Under the pieces are notes generated by a model, which had not been told where the DNA came from, ran no database searches, and saw nothing but the letters and a program-made list of their open reading frames with translations. This document shows positions 1 through 7,830 of a stretch of DNA of 64,000 nt, one piece after another. A program made the position numbers and the translations under genes. The stretch spans positions 1-64,000 of the forward strand of contig LTDK01000083.1 of assembly GCA_001642415.1 (NCBI GenBank). Direction: 5' to 3'. Every line of letters begins with the position of its first letter. The stretch's first letter is position 1. The DNA comes from Nematocida ironsii. Taxonomy: Eukaryota; Microsporidia.

Positions 1-395
1 TGCGAGGCCTTTAAATACCTTCAAAAAATAATTAATTTGTCTAAATATGGTAGAGTGACCATGCATTATACGCATCTAGATCTATTCAAATTAAACTTAA
101 TGGTAATTGCATGAATTAGAAGGATCTATTACAAGAATAGACTAAATACACGACAATATGGCGGTGTATAGACATATTAAAAAGAGTGTTTACAGAGAGA
201 GTGCAGTAAGACGGGTTATACTTAGATATATTTCAGGTGTTACAAGTGTTATAGTGGCAAATAAGTAATAGATATACTCTGTTCAGTGATATATGTTTAT
301 ATAGACAATAAGATTATTAGAATTGGCATGTAAATATTCATTTATTCTATTGTATATTGCTCTATTTTGTTGTAATTGGTCTAAGTGAATAAAAG

Positions 396-449
396 TAATG
401 TGAGCTATGCATGATTTATTAAAAATAAAATATTATTTATGCCTTACAA
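396..449 (+). repeat. Dispersed ~50-bp repeat, copy A
   Basis: Runs from TAATGTGAGCTATGCATG through TTTATTAAAAATAAAATATT to ATTTATGCCTTACAA. The same element recurs at 7688-7743, 55695-55745 and, inverted, 55635-55685. Two of the other copies lie upstream of a secreted-protein gene; this one has no recognisable gene downstream. Confidence 0.85.
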
Positions 450-800
450 GTAATAATAAGTTCTAATAACATTGTTTTATTTTATTCTGTTATTTTTATG
501 TTAAATAAAACGACTTTGTGATAAAAACTGGTATTATAAATTATATGTACACATTCATATTTTTACAATTTTATATATTTAAAAGAAATTATAAAACTAG
601 AAAATAATTACTATAGCATATAAATATATGTTAGATAAGAAGACAGTTTAAACATAAAAATAGGGCACTTCAATATTATGTCACGCTTAGCATATTAAAC
701 CATCTAAGTGGATTTCCTCCCTTCCTGCAAATTTGAACTCCTATTAGTAATAACTAAATTTTGTATTTATTAAATTCCAGAAAACTATATAAGAGTTTAT

Positions 801-854
801 GCTTCTATCATTTATGATTGCTACATATGCCTTCATATCACAAATGATAGAAGC
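801..854. repeat. Hairpin: 17-bp arms, 20-nt loop
   Basis: The left arm GCTTCTATCATTTATGA (801-817) pairs with the right arm TCACAAATGATAGAAGC (838-854) at 16 of 17 positions, around a 20-base loop. It lies in gene-free DNA. It could be a structured RNA, a cruciform, or the remnant of a small inverted-repeat element. Confidence 0.75.
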
Positions 855-1426
855 GCATATATTAACATTACGACAGTTATTCTATTACTTTATAAAGCGC
901 AATGTCACCACTGAGGTGTGTATGATCGCCGTGGGCCCACAAACAACCAACAATCTATATATTCTATCTTAACTAAAATAATAAATTGCTATAAATATTC
1001 TGTTACAATCATATAGATGTCTAGATATAACTAAAATACGTCAATAATATACTAGAGTTATTTTACAATATGAAAAGAAATTTTTACTATTAAATGTTCA
1101 AATATTTTCTATTACTTATTCTATGAGAAGAACATAAATAAAACAGAATTTATAAAAATAACTATAACATTCTACAATAATTATTTTTATGAGTGTAATA
1201 TAAAGTATAGTATTATAATCCGAAATAAAATCTTAACATAGGCAGCAGTAATACAATTTATATATTCAAAGAATTTATTATAATCACATGCCTAACTAAA
1301 ACATGTTCTCTATAAGCCTATTAAGTTAATTATATAATAACTAAATAGAACTATAAATTATGCTTACAATACTCTAATATTGTAAATAATTATTTATGTG
1401 TGTGTATTAAATAACTAAAAAGTCAT

Positions 1427-1603
1427 TCATTTAGAGCTACCACCACTCACAGCATCAACAATTGCTTTAACTCCCAGGAAAGCTCCTATTACTGGTATTA
1501 ATGATGGCTTCAGGAATAATGCCACAATAAGACATGATACGATTATGAACAGAATGATTCCTCCTATTGTTTTGGTTGATTGTTTCTTTTTATTATTTGT
1601 CAT
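1427..1603 (-). CDS. Small hydrophobic protein, unknown
   Basis: A 58-residue frame with an ATG start and TGA stop. The N-terminus is basic and polar (MTNNKKKQSTK). It is followed by a hydrophobic segment at about residues 14-31, a Lys-Pro, and a second milder apolar stretch to about residue 52, ending GGSSK. This suggests a small one- or two-span membrane protein. It is divergent from the MFS transporter, with 87 bases between the two start codons, so they may share a promoter. I do not recognise a family; Sec61-beta/gamma and RAMP4 were considered and do not match. Confidence 0.45.
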   Translation of the reverse strand: MTNNKKKQSTKTIGGIILFIIVSCLIVALFLKPSLIPVIGAFLGVKAIVDAVSGGSSK

Positions 1604-1690
1604 TAAAATTTTTCAATTCTGATAAAATTAAATATAGTTTTCTTGTCGAACAAAAGTATAAAAAATGGAAAACTTTTACCCCTGATTTTA

Positions 1691-3067
1691 ATGTTAGCAG
1701 AGACAAAAAAGTCCCACCAAAGTAATAGGTTTATTCTAGTCCAGTTTATACTTATCTATTTCTTTATACACATAGTAATATACTCCTCACATAACTATAG
1801 AGAAACCATAGCAAAGGAAATATTTGAGCTTTCTTCAAAAGAGTACTCGCTAGTTGAGATGATAAGTGTAATAAAACTAGGAGGGTCAATTACATCCACG
1901 TATATATCACAAAAATATATACGGCCACTCATTGCCGCATTTATTGCCACGTGTACATTCATACTAACACTTTTCGTGCTCATTAATAAAATGGTAGAGG
2001 ACAAGAGGTTAGTAGTTCTTCTTGGATGCCTTCACATAATAGCAGATTCTTCAATTCTTCCAACAATTGATGCTGAGTGCTTGGCCATTTTGAACAGCAG
2101 AGACATAGGGCATAAATACAGTAGCATTCGTGTGTTCAGTACACTTGGGCACAGTATTACATATATTATTAACATGGTAATACAGAAGCTCATTAACGAC
2201 AAGAAGTTCCTCAGTAAGAGCATCCTTTTAAACACTCTTTTATTTGGAACTATTACTGTGGCATGTATATTATTCTGCATTATGAATATAGATGAAGTCA
2301 AGCATACAAAGAGTGCAGAAGAAAGTGTAGAGGAGGCTGAAAAGAAAAGAACTTTGACGCAAGCTCAAACAGAGAATAGAAATTCTCTATTTAACACTCT
2401 CAGCCGCGGTGTTTTATATCCATTCCAAATGGTTATTTCAAATGCCAAGTTTATTTCGCAACTATTCAGCATAAACTACACAACGCTTATTCTCTGCGCA
2501 ATGGGAAGTGGTATTTCTAGATCTTCTCTCCAGGCATACTTGAGTGAATATCTTATGAATACCAGAAAAAGCAAATCAGACCAAGCATACATATACTTTG
2601 TGCGTACAATAGGAGAGCTATTTGTATGGAGCATTGTCATTTGGCTTGGTGACAGGGTTACTTTAGAAGCATTGCTGCCTGTGGGAATATCCCTGGGTGC
2701 AACTCGCTCGCTAATTTACTCTTTTACACCACAGCAGAGCTGGATTGCATACTACATGCCATTTATTGCTGAATTGTTCAAATCAGTATACAGTGCGCTG
2801 TTTATATATGTAGCTGTAAAACTAGCACATAAATTCTCAAAGCCAAACCAAAAGACACTTGCACAGGGAATATTCACTGGAGTGTACAGTGGGCTGGCAC
2901 CATTCCTTTCTGGACTACTAAGCTATTATACCTTTTCAAACACTGAAAGAACAGATACCCAGAACAAAGAACGCCTATTCAGACTTGCAGGATGCTTTGG
3001 AGTGGCAGCAGCCACTCTGTCTACTACTATTTATATAAGAAAGTGGAGAAGTAAGAGTGCTATTTAA
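1691..3067 (+). CDS. MFS transporter, MFSD6/MFS_1-like
   Basis: A polytopic membrane protein of 458 residues, counted from the first ATG (the open frame extends upstream to a TTG at 1643). It has about 12 hydrophobic segments in two halves, separated near residues 195-235 by a charged loop rich in Glu, Lys and Gln. The second half carries features I associate with the MFS_1-like/MFSD6 group: a GSGISRSSLQAYLSEYL stretch, a WLGDR turn between helices, and the late-helix pattern AQGIFTGVYSGLAPFLSGLL, which resembles the LacY-like QG.Y.G.G...G signature. Microsporidia import host metabolites through such carriers, at the parasite plasma membrane. The substrate cannot be read from sequence. The superfamily is secure, the subgroup less so. 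Confidence 0.75.
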   Translation: MLAETKKSHQSNRFILVQFILIYFFIHIVIYSSHNYRETIAKEIFELSSKEYSLVEMISVIKLGGSITSTYISQKYIRPLIAAFIATCTFILTLFVLINKMVEDKRLVVLLGCLHIIADSSILPTIDAECLAILNSRDIGHKYSSIRVFSTLGHSITYIINMVIQKLINDKKFLSKSILLNTLLFGTITVACILFCIMNIDEVKHTKSAEESVEEAEKKRTLTQAQTENRNSLFNTLSRGVLYPFQMVISNAKFISQLFSINYTTLILCAMGSGISRSSLQAYLSEYLMNTRKSKSDQAYIYFVRTIGELFVWSIVIWLGDRVTLEALLPVGISLGATRSLIYSFTPQQSWIAYYMPFIAELFKSVYSALFIYVAVKLAHKFSKPNQKTLAQGIFTGVYSGLAPFLSGLLSYYTFSNTERTDTQNKERLFRLAGCFGVAAATLSTTIYIRKWRSKSAI

Positions 3068-4228
3068 TTCGTAGCACCCACCTAATAAATACATAGGTCA
3101 TCTATTATTTGACTATTATTTAATTATTACAGAGTCAGCCCGAAATATCCAACGCCAAGGAAAGTAAAATTTATTTCTCATAGCAGTAGTATACAACAAA
3201 GAACTACTAGTTGCTTCTGAGAAATTCGATTATTTTCTGTGCCACCCAAAGAATGCATATAGAGTGAACTAAGTTTAATCTCTATAATAGTTCTAAACCC
3301 ACATCTAAATTTTAGTAATTATCTGTTATTTGCAGAGAGTACTATAATGCTATTAAATTTTAACTTCTAAGATTTTCTAAACTTCAAGCTATTATTCTTC
3401 TTAGCTACTATAAGCAATATACTACAAAATTATAAAAGGCATTCAATTATAAACCAAGAACTCTAATCCTCTTTATAAAGACATGCTAAATTATAGAACG
3501 ACCTATTACTTGTTGTGCAATTGCTATTTGCACTATACTATAAATAAAACTGTCTAATCCTTTACTTAATACAATAATTATTGCATACTATGCAACACCG
3601 CACTTCAAGTTATTTCTATTACTAAATGTTTATTAACTGTACTAATACATACTATAGTTCTATTATTTATGATTCTATGTTGTATAAATACACTTTTTAT
3701 ATGTTTATATTTCTGTATATTATTGTTTATATTAGATATCACAAAGTGTCTTCTGTATTCAACAACAAAGACAGTTCCATTAATTATCTCATATTCTCTC
3801 TTATTACAATAAAGTTCGCTCTATTTGTGTGACTGAGTTACTTCTAATATTCGGGATATTTCGTATAGAAATAATTTTATTTGCAAGTATAAAAAGAACT
3901 ATAATACTTTTATACTCGTTTACTCTTCTCTTTTAAGTGTTCTTCGATCTGGTTTCTTATTTGCCTCTTCTCTTTCTCCTTTGATCCGCACTTTCTCTTT
4001 ATTTTCTTATACTTACACAGACTCATTCTCTTTTTTTGAACAACTTTCCCCTTTCTTTTGCTTAATACCCCCTGCACCATTCGCCGCTTTATATAAAAAA
4101 ATGAAATATTTATTATCTTTACCATCAAAATTATCTTTTGTTTATTTATTTAGAATCTTACAGAAACAGATCAATCTATAATAATATGTCTTAGACTGAA
4201 TCTTAAACTATTTGTGATTTATAAACAT
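3068..4228. other. Long spacer with pyrimidine-rich tract
   Basis: No supported gene. From about 3900 to 4090 the + strand is strongly C/T-rich (many TCTTCTC and CTTTCTC runs), ending about 140 bases before the GATA-factor start. Short open frames over this tract on both strands look like by-products of the skewed composition. Confidence 0.5.
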
Positions 4229-5122
4229 ATGACGGAGAGAACGAGACAAGAAATAGATAATCAAATGAACAATATCAATGAATATTCAGAGGAAATAAGT
4301 GATGACAAGGAGGGAATAGAAGAATACCATGCCGACATGTACACAAATACTCCAGAATACCAGAAGAACTACCACACAGAAGAGCCCTACTCATTTAGAG
4401 AAGAGTACACAGAAAAGCCTTCATGGGGAGAGTCATTAGATAGATATGGGGAGTATCGGCCAGATGATTATAGAAGCAATGAATACAGGCCAGAAGACTA
4501 CAGCAGAGAGGGCTGGCAGTGGGCAGAAGAAAGAGAGAGGGAGAAGCCAACCGACTCATGGCCAAACACAGAGAAAAAAGCCAAGAAGGAAAAGAGTATG
4601 ACCCGGAAGAAGTCTAAGTTCAGAGTGTGCACTAACTGCGGCACAACCACAACTCCTGCTTGGAGAAGAAGCACCAGCAATAAAATACTCCTGTGTAATG
4701 CATGTGGATTATATCAGAGACTGCATGGGAGTAATAGACCATTTAGTGTAACACCCGATGGAAAAACAAAGGCAATTAAGAATAATATTGAAAAAGGAGT
4801 ATGCAGAGGATGTGGTGTAGTTCAAACACCTCTTTGGAAAAGGGGAAATAGTAATGAGTGGCTGTGCAGTTCCTGTGGTCTTCTATACAATAGAAGGGAG
4901 AGGGAGAGAGAAGAGTACACTCAGGAGTGGCCCGAGTATTCCCAAGGCGAAGCATGGAAGTATAATGAAGAGTATTCAGAGGGCGTTGGGTGGCACGATA
5001 AAAGTGTCGGGCAGGAGCAGGCCATTCAGTATGAATATAAAGACAAGGACGCAGAGGCCAATTATTTTGGGGATGAGCGGTTTAGAGGATACTTTGGATA
5101 CTATGACCAAGAAAAAGAGTAA
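4229..5122 (+). CDS. GATA-type zinc-finger transcription factor
   Basis: A 297-residue nuclear DNA-binding protein with two GATA fingers. Finger 1 has C134-x2-C137, an 18-residue spacer and C156-N-A-C159, with the TPAWRR core. Finger 2 has C192-x2-C195, a 17-residue spacer and C213-S-S-C216, with TPLWKR. Both therefore follow the C-x2-C-x17/18-C-x2-C plan. The N-terminal ~110 residues are acidic and Tyr-rich, with imperfect repeats of R-P-(D/E)-D-Y; a basic patch (KKAKKEKSMTRKKSK) precedes finger 1. The C-terminal tail is again Tyr/Glu-rich. The start is the ATG at 4229; the open frame begins at a GTG at 4214. Expected role: binding WGATAR-type sites. Targets are unknown. Confidence 0.9.
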   Translation: MTERTRQEIDNQMNNINEYSEEISDDKEGIEEYHADMYTNTPEYQKNYHTEEPYSFREEYTEKPSWGESLDRYGEYRPDDYRSNEYRPEDYSREGWQWAEEREREKPTDSWPNTEKKAKKEKSMTRKKSKFRVCTNCGTTTTPAWRRSTSNKILLCNACGLYQRLHGSNRPFSVTPDGKTKAIKNNIEKGVCRGCGVVQTPLWKRGNSNEWLCSSCGLLYNRREREREEYTQEWPEYSQGEAWKYNEEYSEGVGWHDKSVGQEQAIQYEYKDKDAEANYFGDERFRGYFGYYDQEKE

Positions 5123-5197
5123 GTTGAAATGACCGGAAACCTAAAAAGAAGCATATGCAGTCTGGCTGAAAATAAAGTACAATTAGTGTAAGGAATT

Positions 5198-5207
5198 TTC
5201 GGGTTAT
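5198..5207 (+). promoter_or_regulatory. TTCGGGTTAT motif before AOX
   Basis: An exact copy of the ten-base intergenic motif, ending 27 bases before the alternative oxidase start codon. This is the copy closest to a start codon and the best candidate for a promoter role. Confidence 0.45.
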
Positions 5208-5234
5208 TATGGTGTAAAAGTTAATTTAAAAAAT

Positions 5235-5933
5235 ATGCAAAGTGTAAGAGAGATGCACCCTGCGCAGGTGGTGCGGCCAGAGTTTTTGCAAAAAATAACA
5301 CACAATGAGTTGGAAAGTGTGGATGTAGAGGTTGGAAAACATTTGCCACAAAAGGACTTTTCAGATATTTTTGCATGGAGAACTGTGAAAGGGCTGCGAA
5401 TGATTGCCGATGTTGTATTTTATAGGAGATATGTGCACAGGGCAATTGTTTTAGAGACTGTTGCTGCTATTCCTGGAATGGTTGGGGGAGTGATTCGGCA
5501 CTTAAAGTCGCTTAGAAATATGAAGGATGACTCTAATATTAGAGTACTTCTGGCTGAGGCAGAGAATGAAAGAATGCACTTAATGACATGGATGGAGGTG
5601 GCAAAGCCTTTGCTCATTGAAAGACTAATTGTAATGGGACTGCAGGGCGTGTTCTTCAATGCGTATTTGTTGCTATATCTTATTTCAAAGCGGACTGCGC
5701 ATCGGCTGGTTGGATATTTAGAAGAAGAGGCAATTATTTCGTATACAGAAATGGTTAAGGAAATTGAGGCAGGAATAATTCCAAATGTACCGGCGCCAGA
5801 AATAGCAAAGAAGTATTGGAATCTACCCAGCAATGCCACATTATTGGATGTAACCCTTGCAATCCGCGCAGATGAAGCCACCCACAGAGATACAAACCAT
5901 GAAATAGCGAATGAGCTGGATGGAATTGAGTGA
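5235..5933 (+). CDS. AOX: Alternative oxidase (ubiquinol oxidase)
   Basis: A di-iron ubiquinol oxidase of 232 residues that moves electrons from quinol to oxygen without proton pumping. In microsporidia the enzyme sits in the mitosome. All diagnostic blocks are present: [13 protein letters not shown] (ligand Glu74), [11 protein letters not shown] (Glu112, His115), LEEEA (within 163-165) and [12 protein letters not shown] (Glu214, His217). These give the expected six iron ligands. The hydrophobic stretches around 127-150 fit interfacial membrane binding. The N-terminus is short, with two Arg residues in the first 14 and no obvious long presequence, so any mitosomal targeting signal is brief or internal. 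The gene is preceded closely by a TTCGGGTTAT motif. Identification is secure. Confidence 0.97.
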   Translation: MQSVREMHPAQVVRPEFLQKITHNELESVDVEVGKHLPQKDFSDIFAWRTVKGLRMIADVVFYRRYVHRAIVLETVAAIPGMVGGVIRHLKSLRNMKDDSNIRVLLAEAENERMHLMTWMEVAKPLLIERLIVMGLQGVFFNAYLLLYLISKRTAHRLVGYLEEEAIISYTEMVKEIEAGIIPNVPAPEIAKKYWNLPSNATLLDVTLAIRADEATHRDTNHEIANELDGIE

Positions 5934-6381
5934 TTTACTTGTTCGTATATATCTATCCATTCACACGCATAAAATATATGAAATATGCTATTTGTATATA
6001 AGAGGATTAATTTTTTACGGTATTTTGTAAATAGGGTATTTTTAACACTATTTTTAGAATTAATTGGTTGACCTTTACTATAGCAATTTACATTATTTTA
6101 GTACATACGCATTTTTTAATAGAAGTATTGTATAAAGCTTCGTTTTTCCGATGCATTGGAGTTTCAAGTTGACTTCATGGTAAATTATTTTAAATAGCTG
6201 TTTGGAAAGTCTAGCATAATTTTCCTAATTTTGTTTGTTTATGATGTGACACGTATCTATTCGAGTAAAGTGTATGCTTGTTGGGGTTTATGCAAGGGAT
6301 GGGCCGGGTTTAATTTATTCTTATTGGCTGCTTTGCATTACCAAGTGTAATAAGTGGAGAGGATCCCCTGAGAACTTAAAT
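5934..6381. other. Intergenic spacer
   Basis: AT-rich. An in-frame upstream ATG for the next gene exists at 6274, but the residues it would add do not fit the ENTH family. Nothing else recognised. Confidence 0.5.
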
Positions 6382-6888
6382 ATGAGCGCATATTCTATCT
6401 GCAAGAAAAAAATACTGGGTTTGAAATACTGGGCCATGGGATATTCTAAAAGTGAAAAATTCATTAGACACACTCTATCTAACTATGAGACAGATGCACT
6501 GAAAGAAGTAGGCCTTCTTATTTCTGCTGCATTTATGGATTCAATAATACTAAACCAGGCTTTAAAGGTAGCACTCCAGCGGCTAGATGCATCTGACAGT
6601 GCTCTATTCCCAAAGCATGTGCAGTATTATAAAGCCCTTCTATTTATTCAGAAAGTATGTATGGTAAGCAGTGTAGCAGAAAGTGAAGTGAAAAAGCACC
6701 ATGTTAAAATACTGTCCTTTGCTTTTTATAGGAAAGACTGTTGTAGTCTGGATATAAGCATTAGAATATCTTCTACTGCCATTCTTAAGCAAATAAATAA
6801 AAGCAACACACCAAAGTCTCACACTCACACAACCTTTATAACTTGCCTGTCACACAGTTATATAAACGATGTGCTAGGGGAAGTATAA
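6382..6888 (+). CDS. ENTH-like domain protein (mini-epsin)
   Basis: A 168-residue protein from the ATG at 6382. It is almost entirely one helical domain resembling the epsin N-terminal homology fold. The family pattern near the start is YSxxExxVRxATSN; here it is YSKSEKFIRHTLSN. This is followed by a segment matching the MSEIAxATY helix (VGLLISAAF), then QALKVALQRL in place of the MLWKRL helix, then VQYYKALLFIQKV in place of WRHVYKALTLLDYL. Epsins bind phosphoinositides and help clathrin-coated vesicles form. The Ser/Thr-rich tail is short and lacks clear clathrin, AP-2 or NPF motifs. The longer alternative start at 6274 adds 36 residues that do not fit the family. The match is by motif reading only. 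Confidence 0.5.
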   Translation: MSAYSICKKKILGLKYWAMGYSKSEKFIRHTLSNYETDALKEVGLLISAAFMDSIILNQALKVALQRLDASDSALFPKHVQYYKALLFIQKVCMVSSVAESEVKKHHVKILSFAFYRKDCCSLDISIRISSTAILKQINKSNTPKSHTHTTFITCLSHSYINDVLGEV

Positions 6889-7182
6889 AGAAATAATTTA
6901 GAAATTTAGAAGTGCCCTCTAACGTGCAAATGCTTTGGTGTATTGGAGTAAACAAGTATATAATATATAAGTAAATGCACAATCCATTATGTAGATAGTG
7001 TGCATGGCCAAGAATAGAATGTGCCAATACGGCTGTTTTGATTAACCTACAAGGAATCTACCAACTGTCATGCATAAGACAAAAATATAATCATTCTAAA
7101 ATAGGTTTTAAATTCTGCCAATAGGTGCAGTTTTACATTTTGATTATTTAAGACATAATAGAAAAGAGTTTTTTCGTGTGTT

Positions 7183-7617
7183 ATGGGCTTAGTTTTAAGG
7201 ATAGTATCAGTTATGCTTTTTCTTTGGAATGTCTATGGAGAAAAGGCCGCGCCAGAGGTCTTTGTTATAGATGGACATAATATATCTTGCATAAAAGAAA
7301 GTAATTTTAGTGGGTATGCTTCTCTACAGGTAATATTGGCAAAAGACCAAAGCAACTTGGTGTTTGGGTCATACGTTCTTATGGTTTATATCATAGAATC
7401 ACCAAAAATTGAAGTTGCCATGAAAGAAGCTGTTAATCAAGGGATCACCAGTATATCTTTTACTCCAGCAGGCGGCGCAGCCGGTTCTGATGGTATACAG
7501 ATAAAATTAGACGCACCAGAAGAGAAGAAATCAAGTCTGCTAATTCGAGAAGTACAGGCAGATGGTGTAATGGGGTCAGATCAGAAAATAAGAACATTTG
7601 CTATTTCTGTAAAATAA
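7183..7617 (+). CDS. Small secreted protein, unknown
   Basis: 144 residues. The first ~20 (GLVLRIVSVMLFLWNVYGEK) form a classical signal peptide with likely cleavage after VYG. The mature part is a compact, mixed-composition domain with several beta-prone stretches, one Cys and a glycine/alanine-rich turn near PAGGAAGSDG. There is no second membrane segment and no retention signal (the end is ISVK), so secretion into the host or onto the spore or parasite surface is plausible. It lies directly upstream of another secreted-protein gene on the same strand. I do not recognise a family. Confidence 0.7.
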   Translation: MGLVLRIVSVMLFLWNVYGEKAAPEVFVIDGHNISCIKESNFSGYASLQVILAKDQSNLVFGSYVLMVYIIESPKIEVAMKEAVNQGITSISFTPAGGAAGSDGIQIKLDAPEEKKSSLLIREVQADGVMGSDQKIRTFAISVK

Positions 7618-7687
7618 AATGCATGAAATAAATAGCGGTTTTTTGGTTTATATTATTGTGTAATTACTATTATTTTATTTTTCTTAG

Positions 7688-7743
7688 TAATGTGAACTAT
7701 GCCTTACATTTATTAAAAATAAAATATTATTTATGCCCTACAA
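7688..7743 (+). repeat. Dispersed ~50-bp repeat, copy B
   Basis: Near-identical to copy A over TAATGTGARCTATGC...TTTATTAAAAATAAAATATT...ATTTATGCCYTACAA. It ends 87 bases before the start of the large secreted gene at 7831, in the same orientation as copy D before the gene at 55749. Confidence 0.85.
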
Positions 7744-7830
7744 AATTTAAATTAAGTTCTGAATTTGAATTACATAGCATAATACCTGCTTTTTCATTTA
7801 AATTAAAAAAAGTAAAACAGAAATTTTACT

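Larger units (their letters stand above)
1..1426. other. Gene-free AT-rich start of window
   Basis: I see no credible coding region here. It holds one copy of the dispersed repeat (396-449), a strong hairpin (801-854) and a short GC-richer patch around 903-950 with the palindrome GTGGGCCCAC. No tRNA or rRNA signature was recognised. Confidence 0.6.

Noticed and set aside
660..760. tRNA-like arrangement on the minus strand (GGAGTTCAAATTTGC and a CTTAG/CTAAG hairpin)
   Set aside because: The acceptor and anticodon stems cannot be formed in the correct order.
3626..3832. 68-residue hydrophobic + strand frame
   Set aside because: Tyr/Ile-rich as expected from AT-rich noncoding DNA, with no signal-peptide pattern or neighbours to support it.
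3910..4181. Two short frames on opposite strands over the pyrimidine tract
   Set aside because: Extreme composition (Lys/Arg on one strand, Ser/Phe/Leu on the other) is expected from the tract itself.
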